A stretch of 32,260 nucleotides of DNA from Gammaproteobacteria bacterium. Its GTDB lineage: Bacteria; Pseudomonadota; Gammaproteobacteria; Pseudomonadales; Azotimanducaceae. The translations under genes and the position numbers were made by a program. The stretch spans positions 1 to 32,260 of the forward strand of contig JAPOTJ010000039.1 of assembly GCA_026709225.1 (NCBI GenBank). The letters run 5' to 3'. Under the pieces are notes generated by a model. That model was not told the origin of the DNA. It did not search any database and worked only from the letters and a program-made list of their open reading frames with translations. This document shows positions 1-8,395 of this stretch, piece by piece. Within the stretch, counting starts at the first letter, position 1. The number at the start of each line of letters is the position of its first letter.

Positions 1-18
1 CGCCCCGAACCGGGGGCG
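1..18. repeat. GC-rich hairpin at the left edge
   Basis: Six bases at 1-6 (CGCCCC) pair with 13-18 (GGGGCG) around a 6-base loop. No T-run follows on the plus strand, so this is not a convincing terminator. It may be the cut-off end of a larger palindrome outside the window. The rest of 19-224 shows no convincing gene. Confidence 0.25.
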
Positions 19-224
19 CCCACAGCATAATTCAATCAGACAAGACCTTCCCTAGACGGCAGAACCAGCACTCACCAGACAGGAGCCGCCCGCATAGCCG
101 CCATCGCCTGCGGATTGGCGCGGCATGTCCGCCTATCGCTTCTGTCCTACAACACGTGAAGTCGATGACGTACACAAATTGTAGCTAATCTCCCAACACG
201 CTTCTCTTGCAAAGCCCGTAGATT

Positions 225-1484
225 ATGGGCATGAGCAATGACGGTTCCGCACTCTTTCGAAGCGAGGCGCTGAAGTCCGCCCGGCAGCGGCTGTGGGGCG
301 AGATGCTGCTGCGGTCTCCACGCATCGCGCGCGTTGCGATTCCACTCCTCGTGCTCGGCTTCATATTGCTCGGCGCGTTGCTGAGCCGCGCATCGTTTGT
401 GCGTTCCGAGTCGGTTCACGGCTATATCTCCCCGCAAGGTGGATGGGTGCGCGTATTCGCCGAACAGGGTGGGCGTGTGCTCGAGGTCATGGTGGAAGAA
501 GGCCAGCGAGTCGCCGAAAACCAAGTGCTTGCACGGCTTGTCAATCGGCGCGCGATCGGTGAAGCGCTATACAGCGAGACTGAGTATGCGCAGGAAACTC
601 GCGCACAGATCGCCCTGCTCGAATCGGAAGTCGCCAATGAATCCGGGCGGCAGCGAAGAGAGACCGCTTGGTTCGCACTTGAATCGTCCTCCCTCGTGCG
701 CCGCCAGACGGTGCTGTCCCAACTCGCTGAAGTCGCAGGCGAGCAGCGGCGCTTGCGGGGCGATGCGTTTGCGCGCGGCGAAGCGCTTGCTCGCGCAGGC
801 GCATTGCCGGAAGCCGATTTGCAAATGCTGCGCTCAGAGTATCTGTCGGCACACGCGGACAGCCTCAACGTCTCGCACGCGCTGCTTGACCTCGAATCGC
901 AGCTCGAAAAGCATCGAGTAGATGAAGCGGCGCTGCCGATCGCCCACTTTGCGCGCCTCTCGAACTTGAGTCGGGAGCTGTCCAAGCTCAAGCAGCAACT
1001 CACCGACTTGCAGGGCGCGAGTGACTATTACGTCACCGCGCCGGTTCCCGGGCGCGTCCGTGGCGTGACCTATGTCGAGGGCGATCAGGTCAAGAGAGAC
1101 CGACCGCTCTTCAGTATTCTCGAAGAAGACGCTGGTGTGCGCGCCGTTTTGCTCGTGCCGTCGCGCGCCATCGGCTTCGTGCGAGAAGGACAGCGGGTCA
1201 AGTTGCGCTACGACGCGTATCCGTACCAAAAGTTCGGCTCCCACGATGGCGAGATCACGGAAGTCAGCCGCACCAGCTTTTCGGCTGGCGAGCTGTCTGT
1301 CCCTTTCTCTGTCGCCGGACCGGTGTATCGGGTGTACGTGCGGCCGACTGAGGCGGAAATCCTTGCCGCAGGAGAGATGTGGGCGCTTTTGCCGGGCATG
1401 GTGCTGCAAGCCGAGATACAGCTCGAAAGCCGGTCGCTCTGGCAATGGCTGACAGCGCCGCTGCGGAGTCTTGATCGATCATGA
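225..1484 (+). CDS. HlyD-family membrane fusion protein of a peptide exporter (CvaA/RaxA-like)
   Basis: Periplasmic adaptor that should link the ABC transporter encoded next to it to an outer-membrane TolC-type channel, in a type I export system. The 419-residue protein has a short cytoplasmic N-terminus, one membrane segment at about residues 34-55, a biotinyl/lipoyl-like half (GRVLEVMVEEGQRV) near residue 85, a long helical hairpin rich in E, Q, R and L through the middle, and the second lipoyl half (VPGRVRGVTYVEGDQV) near residue 275. This order is typical of HlyD proteins. A second ATG lies two codons downstream; neither has a strong ribosome site. The stop overlaps the next start by 4 bases (ATGA), which implies translational coupling. 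The partner has a C39 peptidase, so the family relation is to bacteriocin or microcin adaptors rather than to RTX toxin exporters. Cargo unknown. Confidence 0.88.
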   Translation: MGMSNDGSALFRSEALKSARQRLWGEMLLRSPRIARVAIPLLVLGFILLGALLSRASFVRSESVHGYISPQGGWVRVFAEQGGRVLEVMVEEGQRVAENQVLARLVNRRAIGEALYSETEYAQETRAQIALLESEVANESGRQRRETAWFALESSSLVRRQTVLSQLAEVAGEQRRLRGDAFARGEALARAGALPEADLQMLRSEYLSAHADSLNVSHALLDLESQLEKHRVDEAALPIAHFARLSNLSRELSKLKQQLTDLQGASDYYVTAPVPGRVRGVTYVEGDQVKRDRPLFSILEEDAGVRAVLLVPSRAIGFVREGQRVKLRYDAYPYQKFGSHDGEITEVSRTSFSAGELSVPFSVAGPVYRVYVRPTEAEILAAGEMWALLPGMVLQAEIQLESRSLWQWLTAPLRSLDRS

Positions 1485-3652
1485 TGCAGGCAGCCAGACT
1501 CAAGTTCGGATTCCGTGCGTCGGCGCCCATGCTCATGCAAAGCGAAGCGTCGGAGTGTGGCCTCGCCTGTCTCGCCATGGTGCTTGGCTACCACGGACGA
1601 GAGCAAGACCTCGCAAGCCTTCGGCGCCAAGCCTTGATTTCCCTGCGCGGCGCAACGCTGGCTGACCTGATGGCGCTCGGTAACCGATTTGGCATGGAAT
1701 CGCGCGCTGTTCGTTGCGAGCCCGAAGACTTGGCGCAATTGCGGCGCCCGGCGATTCTGCATTGGCAGTTCAATCACTTTGTGGTGCTCGTCAAAGTGGG
1801 TGCCAAGAGTGTGCTTATCCACGACCCCGCCCTTGGTGCGCGGCGAATGTCCCTTGAGGAAGTATCAGATAAGTTTACGGGTGTCGCGTTGGAACTATGG
1901 CCCGGACAGGGCTTTGAACGGTCGAGCCAAGTCGAACGCCTGAAGCTACGCGACTTCCTTGGACATATTCGTGGTCTCGGGAAGTCCCTTGCCGGCCTCC
2001 TGTGCGTCTCACTCGCCATTCAAGTCTGTCTGCTGGCGATGCCTTTCTATATGCAGCTGATGGTGGACGAAGCGCTCGCGCGTCAGGATGCGAACTTGGC
2101 GGTGGTGCTCGCGCTCGCCTTTGGTCTGCTTGTGATCGTGTCGGTCGCGACGAATGCGCTGCGAAGCGTCATGATCCTCTTTGCTGGCAGCAGCCTCTCG
2201 TTCCACATGGCGGGCGGGCTCGTTCGCCACCTGTTGCATTTGCCGCTTGATTGGTTTCAGAAGCGCCACCTCGGCGATGTCGTGTCGCGCTTTCGTTCGC
2301 TCGACCCGGTGCAGACGCTCTTCTCGCAAGGCGCGGTCACTGTTGTGGTTGATGGCGTCATGGCGGTGACCACCGGCGTGATGATGTTTCTCTACAGCCC
2401 GAAGCTCGCGTGGATTGTCTGCGCTGCGGTGGGAATCCTGTTCGTCTGCCGGCTGCTGCTCTACGGTCCGATTCGCGCACGCACAATGGAATTCATCCAA
2501 ACAAGCGCGCTTCGCGATTCCCGCTTCATGGAAGTCGCGCGCGCCATCCAAGGCATCAAGGTGTTTGGCAAGGAGTCCGAGCGACACGGCGCGTGGCTGC
2601 ACACGCAAGCGCAAGCGACCAATGCGGGCATTGCCGTTGGCCGCTTGGAAATCATCAATCAGACCCTTGGCGGGGCGATCTTCGGTATCGAAAATCTCTT
2701 GGTGATCTTCGTCGGCATCGGACTCGTGCTCGATGCGTCCTTCACCGTAGGCATGCTGTTCGCGTTCATGTCCTACAAGACGCAGTTCGCGGACCGGCTT
2801 GCGGCGCTGATCGAGCAAATCTTCGCCATTCGCATGCTGTCCATCCATTTGGAGCGCTTGGCGGATATCGGGCTGACCGAACCTGAAGCTGGCTCGGCAA
2901 CGTTGATGCCGGATGCGCCCATCGAAGGCGCGCTCAGCCTCGTAGAGGTGGCTTACGCCTACGGCGAACTCGACACCGAGGTGCTGCGCGATGTGTCGAT
3001 CAACATTCGCGCCGGGGAGTTCGTCGCGATACTCGGCGCCTCGGGCAGTGGCAAAACCACACTCTTGAAACTCTGCATGGGGCTGTTGCGGCCCACCGAA
3101 GGGCGCATGCTCGTTGATGGTCGCGCGCTCGATGCGGCTGGCATTGCGGGTATTCGGCGCGCAATGGCGGCGGTGATGCAGGACGATGGCCTGCTTGCTG
3201 GCAGCATTGCCGACAACATTACATTCTTTGACGAACAGCAGGACATGGCAGAGGTGCGGGCGCACGCGGCGAGCCTTGGCATTGACGGCGACATCGCGGC
3301 ACTGCCGATGGGCTATGAATCGCTGATCGGCGACATGGGTTCGGTGCTGTCCATGGGACAACGACAGCGCGTGCTTCTGGCGCGGGCGCTCTACAAGCAG
3401 CCGAGACTGCTATTTCTCGACGAGCCGACGGCGAATCTCGACGAGATGAGCGCGAAGCGAGTGCGCGAGCACATTTGCTCGCTCAACATGACGCGCGTGC
3501 TTGTCACGCATGACGAGGCGTTCGCGAAGATGGCGGATCGCTGCTTTGTGGTGGATGGCGGGTGCGTGCGGGAAGTATTCGTCAGAACTTCAACAATTCC
3601 GTCTCCAGCGTCTCAAGGTCAACCACCCCAACCGCGTTCAGTCCCGGCATGA
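1481..3652 (+). CDS. Peptidase-containing ABC transporter (C39 bacteriocin-type exporter)
   Basis: Inner-membrane ATPase that should cut a double-glycine leader from a peptide and export it with the HlyD protein upstream. The 723 residues hold an N-terminal C39 peptidase with an intact Cys/His/Asp set (Gln20, Cys26 in SECGLACLAM, His99 in FNHFVVL, Asp115 in IHDP), a six-helix membrane domain at about 170-450, and a nucleotide-binding domain with Walker A (GASGSGKTT, near 520), the signature LSMGQRQR and Walker B (LLFLDEPTANLD). It is about the usual length for CvaB/LagD relatives. Because the peptidase triad is complete, true processing of a leader peptide is expected, unlike the inactive C39-like domain of HlyB. 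The last roughly 23 codons run antisense into the convergent phosphoesterase gene (71-base overlap), so the C-terminal tail is probably not conserved. Confidence 0.92.
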   Translation: MMQAARLKFGFRASAPMLMQSEASECGLACLAMVLGYHGREQDLASLRRQALISLRGATLADLMALGNRFGMESRAVRCEPEDLAQLRRPAILHWQFNHFVVLVKVGAKSVLIHDPALGARRMSLEEVSDKFTGVALELWPGQGFERSSQVERLKLRDFLGHIRGLGKSLAGLLCVSLAIQVCLLAMPFYMQLMVDEALARQDANLAVVLALAFGLLVIVSVATNALRSVMILFAGSSLSFHMAGGLVRHLLHLPLDWFQKRHLGDVVSRFRSLDPVQTLFSQGAVTVVVDGVMAVTTGVMMFLYSPKLAWIVCAAVGILFVCRLLLYGPIRARTMEFIQTSALRDSRFMEVARAIQGIKVFGKESERHGAWLHTQAQATNAGIAVGRLEIINQTLGGAIFGIENLLVIFVGIGLVLDASFTVGMLFAFMSYKTQFADRLAALIEQIFAIRMLSIHLERLADIGLTEPEAGSATLMPDAPIEGALSLVEVAYAYGELDTEVLRDVSINIRAGEFVAILGASGSGKTTLLKLCMGLLRPTEGRMLVDGRALDAAGIAGIRRAMAAVMQDDGLLAGSIADNITFFDEQQDMAEVRAHAASLGIDGDIAALPMGYESLIGDMGSVLSMGQRQRVLLARALYKQPRLLFLDEPTANLDEMSAKRVREHICSLNMTRVLVTHDEAFAKMADRCFVVDGGCVREVFVRTSTIPSPASQGQPPQPRSVPA

Positions 3653-4067
3653 TGCCTGCGCACTCGCCTGGGTTGTAGATGATCTGGTGCCCGATGCGCT
3701 CGTGTCGATACAGATGCGTGTGTCCGTGCAGCAGCAGTTCATGATGCTCGCGAGCGAAGGCATCGAGTTCCAAGGGGTCGTGGACGACCACGAGCTGTCG
3801 TCCATGCCAGTCAAGCTCAAGCGGTGGATCAACGAAGTGAAAGCCGTGCCGGTGCACCGCCGCTTCGAGCGCATCGCGCTCAAGGTCGTTGTTGCCATAG
3901 ACGCCGAAGAGCGGCGCGTCGAGCCCGCTCAGCGCATCAAGCGTTTTCGCTTGCGTGATGTCGCCGGTGTGGATGACGCGCTCAACGTGCGCATCGTTGA
4001 ACAGTTCAACAATGCGCTTGACGTTCTTGAGGTTGTTGTGCGTGTCGCAGACGACGCCGACGCGCAA
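3582..4067 (-). CDS. YfcE/MJ0936-type metallophosphoesterase
   Basis: Small calcineurin-like phosphodiesterase of 161 residues; the physiological substrate is not evident. The metal-binding motifs appear in the standard order: Asp8 and His10 (CDTHNN), Asp36 (HTGDI), Asn59 (YGNND), His96 (VVHDP) and His114/His116/His118 (HGHTH). The start is TTG, chosen because an excellent ribosome site (AAGGAG) sits 8 bases upstream at 4076-4081. The gene lies 23 bases after the thiolase stop and is probably the last gene of a three-gene operon. Its 3' end overlaps the convergent ABC transporter by 71 bases. Family membership is clear; its role in acyl-CoA metabolism, if any, is only suggested by context. 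Confidence 0.88.
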   Translation of the reverse strand: MRVGVVCDTHNNLKNVKRIVELFNDAHVERVIHTGDITQAKTLDALSGLDAPLFGVYGNNDLERDALEAAVHRHGFHFVDPPLELDWHGRQLVVVHDPLELDAFAREHHELLLHGHTHLYRHERIGHQIIYNPGECAGIMPGLNAVGVVDLETLETELLKF

Positions 4068-4075
4068 GTGCTTAG

Positions 4076-4081
4076 CTCCTT
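4076..4081 (-). promoter_or_regulatory. Ribosome binding site that fixes a TTG start
   Basis: On the minus strand AAGGAG lies here with an 8-base spacer to the TTG codon at 4067. This is the reason for choosing TTG for the phosphoesterase; the protein then begins MRVGVVCDTH, directly at the first beta strand expected for the family. Confidence 0.7.
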
Positions 4082-4090
4082 ACCGCTCGC

Positions 4091-5236
4091 CTACGCAGCC
4101 TTTTCGAGGATGTGTATGCCGCAGGCGCTGCCAAGGCCGATGACATGCGTCAGGCCGAGGCGCGCGCCTTCAACTTGGCGCTGCCCGGCTTCGCCGCGCA
4201 GATGCGTAGACACTTCATAGACATTGGCGATGCCGGTCGCGCCGAGCGGATGCCCTTTGGAGAGAAGACCGCCGGATACGTTCACTGGCACGCGGCCGCC
4301 CAAGGCGACTTCGCCTTCGTCGATCATGCGGCCAGCTTCGCCGTCGCCGCAGAGTCCGAGGTTTTCGTAGTGAAGAATCTCGGCGGTCGCGAAGCAGTCG
4401 TGCAGTTCCACGAGATCAATGTCGTCCGCACCGACGCCCGCCATCTCGTAGGCGTTCTTCGCTGCCATGCGCGTGCAGGTATTGACATCCGGCATCACGA
4501 GGTCACGTTCCTGATAGGCATCGGAGGTCAGCACCGATGCCCGCACCTTGACGGCGCGTGACATCAGTCCAAGCTCGCGCGCTTTCTCTTCGCTCGCGAG
4601 CACAGCCGCCGCCGAACCGTCCACATTCACCGAGCACATCAGCTTGGTGTTGGGATAGGAAATCATCTCCGCATTCATCACCGTGTCGAGCGGTGTTTCA
4701 ATCCGGTACATGGCCTTCGGGTTCATGGTCGAATGCTGATGATTCTTGACCGACACCTTGGCAAACTGCTCGAATGTCGTGCCGTACTTGCGCGAGTGCT
4801 CCATGCCGGCTTCGGCGAATACCGTCGGCATGGTGCCCGAACCAAGCAAGCCTTCCTTGGAGATGCCTTTGCCACCGCCAGCGCCGCCTAGGAGCCCCTT
4901 GCCCATTTGCTCGACGCCGACGGCGAGCACGAGGTCATAGAGGCCGGCTTTAATTGATGTCCAGCCTTCGCGAAACGCGGTTGCGCCGGTCGCGCAGGCA
5001 TTGGCGCAGTTGACGACAGGGATGCCTGTTTGCCCGATCTCGTGCAGGATTCTCTGTCCGACCATGGCGTTGGCCTGGCCGAGGTTGCCGCAATAGAGCG
5101 CCTGCATGTCCTGAATGGTCAAGCCGCAGTCGTCAAGGGCGAGCAGCGCGGCTTCGGCGCCGAGGCTCGGCACCGACCGCTCCGGAAAGCGGCCGAATTT
5201 GATCATGTCAACTCCGACGATATAAACGTCACTCAT
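4091..5236 (-). CDS. SCP-x-type thiolase (acetyl-CoA acetyltransferase family)
   Basis: Cytoplasmic thiolase-fold enzyme of 381 residues, expected to cleave or form a beta-keto acyl-CoA. The nucleophilic cysteine is Cys81 in NACATGATAF. The C-terminal part has HDCF, the histidine motif SKGHPLGATG, and a late cysteine in LGSACGIHIL. The sequence matches the SCP2-thiolase/lipid-transfer branch rather than FadA. A strong ribosome site (AAGGAG, 7-base spacer) sits at 5244-5249 and overlaps the stop of the upstream DUF35 gene. Thiolases of this branch often need a DUF35 partner, which is encoded immediately upstream. Substrate unknown; steroid or branched side-chain breakdown is one possibility, since related pairs act there, but nothing else here proves it. 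Confidence 0.88.
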   Translation of the reverse strand: MSDVYIVGVDMIKFGRFPERSVPSLGAEAALLALDDCGLTIQDMQALYCGNLGQANAMVGQRILHEIGQTGIPVVNCANACATGATAFREGWTSIKAGLYDLVLAVGVEQMGKGLLGGAGGGKGISKEGLLGSGTMPTVFAEAGMEHSRKYGTTFEQFAKVSVKNHQHSTMNPKAMYRIETPLDTVMNAEMISYPNTKLMCSVNVDGSAAAVLASEEKARELGLMSRAVKVRASVLTSDAYQERDLVMPDVNTCTRMAAKNAYEMAGVGADDIDLVELHDCFATAEILHYENLGLCGDGEAGRMIDEGEVALGGRVPVNVSGGLLSKGHPLGATGIANVYEVSTHLRGEAGQRQVEGARLGLTHVIGLGSACGIHILEKAA

Positions 5237-5247
5237 GGGAGATCTCC

Positions 5248-5667
5248 TTAATGAATAGGTTCGAAGAAATAGGACAGGTAGGCGTTGCCGTCGCGATCTT
5301 TGCGGCCAAGAGCGTCCTTGTAGACAACCCTGACCGGCATGTCAAACTTGATCTGCTCGGGGTCGGCGTCGATGCCGATGAGATTCCCTTTCACCGTGCC
5401 GCCGCCGTCAAGGTCAACGATTGACGAGATGAACGGCACTTCAATGCCGGGGAAGGACCGCGTCACGATTGAATAGGAATAGAGCTTGCCGGTGTCCGCA
5501 AGCTTGATGGCCTGCATCTGGTTGCGCGCCCCGCATTTCGAGCAGTGGTCGCGCGCACCTAGGTACACTGCGCCGCAGCATGCGCATCGGTGGCCTTCAA
5601 GGTAGGGATCGCCCGATTCTGGAATCTTGAGATAGCTCACTGCCGGGAGCGGTGCGGTGTCGGTCAT
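5248..5667 (-). CDS. DUF35 zinc-ribbon/OB-fold acyl-CoA-binding protein, partner of the thiolase
   Basis: Protein of 139 residues with an N-terminal rubredoxin-like zinc ribbon (Cys28 and Cys31 in CACCG, Cys42 and Cys45 in CSKC) followed by an OB-fold of the DUF35 (ChsH2/COG1545) type, containing the GKLYSYSIVTR segment. Such proteins form complexes with SCP-x-like thiolases or MaoC-type hydratases and help bind acyl-CoA. The ATG at 5667 has a weak GAG-containing site upstream; a TTG at 5679 in the same frame would add four residues. It is the first gene of the probable operon, ahead of the thiolase, with 11 bases between its stop and the next start. Confidence 0.85.
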   Translation of the reverse strand: MTDTAPLPAVSYLKIPESGDPYLEGHRCACCGAVYLGARDHCSKCGARNQMQAIKLADTGKLYSYSIVTRSFPGIEVPFISSIVDLDGGGTVKGNLIGIDADPEQIKFDMPVRVVYKDALGRKDRDGNAYLSYFFEPIH

Positions 5668-5811
5668 GTGTGGACTCAAAATACGTATCGAATATAAAAG
5701 GATAGCAGTTCTGGTGCGTGTGGCATGCTCTGCATTTCGCGTGTTTGTATGACGGGGGATACCGGAAAGGCGGGCTATTCCGATAAAACACCCCCCAATT
5801 TTGTCCTATAG

Positions 5812-5843
5812 TTGAATGAAAGACCCCCGTATTTCGTTATAAT
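5812..5843 (+). promoter_or_regulatory. Putative sigma-70 promoter for the DUF4143 ATPase gene
   Basis: A perfect -10 hexamer TATAAT is at 5838-5843. The best -35 match is TTGAAT at 5812-5817, but the 20-base spacer is longer than the ideal 17. The -10 lies 26 bases before the GTG start, giving a short leader. The 190-base gap to the divergent DUF35 gene is AT-richer than its surroundings. Confidence 0.45.
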
Positions 5844-5869
5844 CGCTCGCTCAGGACGAGGATTTCTCC

Positions 5870-7246
5870 GTGCATCGCGACCAATTCAAGTTTCTTCATG
5901 AGTGGCTCACGATGCCGAATCGGAAGCCGCTCATTGTTCGTGGTGCGAGGCAGGTCGGCAAATCCACCTTGGTGCGCCTCTTTTCCGAACGCTGCGGTTG
6001 CCCTTTGGCCGAGGTCAATTTGGAACGTCATCTTGATTTGGTTTCGGCGTTCGCCCGCAATGATCCCGCATATATCTTGAATGTCCTTGAAGCGCTACCG
6101 GGCATTGGCTCAATCGGTGCTGATCGCCTACTGTTTCTCGATGAAATCCAATCTGTGCCGGAAGTCATTCCGGCTTTGCGGTACTTCTATGAGGAGGCGC
6201 CCGAGATTCCGCTGCTTGCGGCCGGTTCGCTTCTTGATTTCGCGCTGGCCGATCATCAATCTTCCATGCCTGTGGGCCGAATCGCGACCTTGCACATGGG
6301 ACCGATGACTTTCACCGAATACCTGGACGCTGTTGACTCCGCCGGGCTCGCCCGCGCCATACGCACATTCGAGATTGAACGAGGACTCGACATAGCCATC
6401 CACAATCGCCTCATGGCCGCGTTGCGAACCTATCTCTTCATTGGCGGCATGCCGGAAGCTATCCAAGTGTTCGCACGCTCCGGGCGCCTGCGCCAAATCT
6501 CGGAAGTACACCGTGCAATCATCGAAACCTATCGCGACGATTTTCCTAAGTACGTCGGTTCTCAAGGGCTTCCGGGCATGGTCCAAATATTCAATCTCGC
6601 GGCTCGCAATGTCGGGCGAAAAGTGAAGTACGCGCAATTCTCAAGAGAAGACAAGGCGCTCGACGTGAAGACACGCATTGATCTTCTGTGCATGGCTCGA
6701 GTACTTTCCAAGGTGGTCCGCAGCTACTGCAACGGATTGCCCTTGCAGGCGGAGGCCGACCCACGGGCGTACAAGCTGCTGTTCATGGATGTCGGCTTGA
6801 TGAACGCGGTCTGTGGTCTCAGCTGGAGCGCGATTGAGCGTATCAACGAATCGGGGCTCGTCAACGAAGGCGCCATGGCGGAGCAGTTCATCGGCCAGCA
6901 TCTACAGACCTTGCTGGCACGTTCTGCGAATCGAGAACTCAGCTATTGGTTGCGCGAGGGGCGTTCGGCGAGCGCGGAGGTGGACTATGTCGTAGCCCTT
7001 GACGGTCGCGTAGTGCCCATTGAAGTCAAGGCGGGCGCGAGCGGGAGCCTCAAGTCCCTACATCAGTTCGTAGCCGAAAAGTCCGTGCCTCTTGCCGTTC
7101 GTTTCGATGCCGCGCCGCCATCAGTGCAAGAGATTCGCACTCGGGTACAGCGCGGAGATACGCAAGTTGAAGTGGATTACTCGCTGATCTCGCTGCCGCT
7201 ATACCTTGTGGAACGATTGCCAGCGATTGTTGCTAGCGTTGACTGA
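5870..7246 (+). CDS. AAA ATPase with C-terminal DUF4143 domain
   Basis: Protein of 458 residues belonging to the common but poorly understood COG1373 family. It has Walker A at residues 25-33 (GARQVGKST), Walker B at 87-92 (LLFLDE), the sensor-like segment AAGSLLDFAL, a middle helical region and a C-terminal DUF4143 part ending in a nuclease-like pattern EVDYVV...VPIEVKAG at about 375-395, which resembles a PD-(D/E)XK core. GTG start with an AGGA-containing purine stretch about 10 bases upstream. A promoter with perfect TATAAT precedes it. The gene appears to be a single transcriptional unit, an accessory gene dropped between housekeeping sets. Substrate and partner unknown. Confidence 0.85.
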   Translation: MHRDQFKFLHEWLTMPNRKPLIVRGARQVGKSTLVRLFSERCGCPLAEVNLERHLDLVSAFARNDPAYILNVLEALPGIGSIGADRLLFLDEIQSVPEVIPALRYFYEEAPEIPLLAAGSLLDFALADHQSSMPVGRIATLHMGPMTFTEYLDAVDSAGLARAIRTFEIERGLDIAIHNRLMAALRTYLFIGGMPEAIQVFARSGRLRQISEVHRAIIETYRDDFPKYVGSQGLPGMVQIFNLAARNVGRKVKYAQFSREDKALDVKTRIDLLCMARVLSKVVRSYCNGLPLQAEADPRAYKLLFMDVGLMNAVCGLSWSAIERINESGLVNEGAMAEQFIGQHLQTLLARSANRELSYWLREGRSASAEVDYVVALDGRVVPIEVKAGASGSLKSLHQFVAEKSVPLAVRFDAAPPSVQEIRTRVQRGDTQVEVDYSLISLPLYLVERLPAIVASVD

Positions 7247-7312
7247 TCCCGGTCAATGTGCGGGCTCAGATGCGGCTATCATCTGCGCGCTAATCCTTCG
7301 GCCGATACCATT

Positions 7313-8395
7313 ATGAGAGAGCTCGTCGATCAAGCCTTGGCCTCCACGTGGGCGATCGAGGTATTCGTGATCGTCACGGTCACGCTCGTCGTGCGCATGG
7401 GGCTGCGCTATCTCATGCGACATTTGAAGCGCCTCGCGACACGTTCCAAAAACGTATGGGACGATGCCCTCGTTGAGGCGGCGAGGCTACCGCTTGGCTG
7501 GACGATTCTTGGCGTCGGCATGCTCTTTGCGCTCGATGTTGGGTTGGCCACGACCGATTCGGGATTCGCTGACTACGTCGGTCCGGTCAGGCAGCTCTGG
7601 ATCGTCGTCATGCTTGGCTGGTTCGTCATTCGCCTGATCGGGCGCATGGAAGCGCACTACATCGATCGCATCAAGCAAAAGGCCGACACCGAAGTCACCA
7701 CCGCGCATGCCATCGCCAAGCTCCTACGCGCTTCCGCCGTCATCACGACGGTCATCATCGCCATGCAGACGCTCGGCTTCAGCGTCACATCGATCCTCGC
7801 CTTTGGCGGTGTCGGCGGTATTGTCGTCGGCTTTGCGGCGCGCGACCTTCTCGCCAATTTCTTCGGTGCGGCGGTGGTCTTCTTTGATCGGCCTTTCTCG
7901 GTCGGCGATTGGATTCGCTCGCCGGATTCGGAGATCGAAGGCATAGTCGAGGAGATTGGCTGGCGCGTCACGCGTGTGCGCACCTTCGATAAGCGCCCTC
8001 TCTACGTGCCGAACTCGAAGTTCACGAGCATCACCATTGAAAATCCGTCGAGAATGAGTAACCGTCGAATCTATGAGACCATCGGCGTGCGCTATGACGA
8101 CGTGCCGGTGGTCGCGGGCATTCTTGACGATGTGCGAGCCATGCTGCGAAGCCACCCCGAAATCGACACCAAGCAGACGTTCATGGTCAATCTCAATCAC
8201 TTTGGCGAGTCGTCAGTCGATTTCTTCGTCTATACGTTCACCAAGACGACTGATTGGGCCGAGTTTCACTGCATCAAGGAAGATGTGCTCCTGAAGATCG
8301 GCGACATAGTGACCGAGCGCGGCGGTGAAATTGCATTCCCGACGCGCACGCTGCATCTACATCAAGAGCCTGTTCAAGAGCCCACCGATGACTGA
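7313..8395 (+). CDS. MscS-family mechanosensitive ion channel
   Basis: Small-conductance mechanosensitive channel of about 360 residues, inner membrane, releasing solutes on hypo-osmotic shock. Hydrophobic helices occur near residues 13-30, 58-75, 90-107 and 135-155. The pore-lining TM3 with Gly/Ala packing reads FGGVGGIVVGFAARDLLANF, followed by the beta-domain start FFDRPFSVGDWI and the typical VEEIGWRVTRVRTFD and VPNSKF. I chose the ATG at 7313; an in-frame ATG at 7256 would add 19 residues that do not look like a membrane-protein start. The stop overlaps the hpt start by 8 bases, so the two are probably co-translated. Confidence 0.88.
   Translation: MRELVDQALASTWAIEVFVIVTVTLVVRMGLRYLMRHLKRLATRSKNVWDDALVEAARLPLGWTILGVGMLFALDVGLATTDSGFADYVGPVRQLWIVVMLGWFVIRLIGRMEAHYIDRIKQKADTEVTTAHAIAKLLRASAVITTVIIAMQTLGFSVTSILAFGGVGGIVVGFAARDLLANFFGAAVVFFDRPFSVGDWIRSPDSEIEGIVEEIGWRVTRVRTFDKRPLYVPNSKFTSITIENPSRMSNRRIYETIGVRYDDVPVVAGILDDVRAMLRSHPEIDTKQTFMVNLNHFGESSVDFFVYTFTKTTDWAEFHCIKEDVLLKIGDIVTERGGEIAFPTRTLHLHQEPVQEPTDD

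Noticed and set aside
3..194. Plus-strand frame open from the left edge, as a possible gene end
   Set aside because: The translation is rich in R, H, P and S without structure and is probably a chance open frame in GC-rich DNA.
2009..3361. 450-codon open frame on the minus strand opposite the ABC transporter
   Set aside because: It mirrors a gene with complete peptidase, membrane and ATPase motifs; the translation is rich in H, R and A with no domain. It is a codon-bias shadow.
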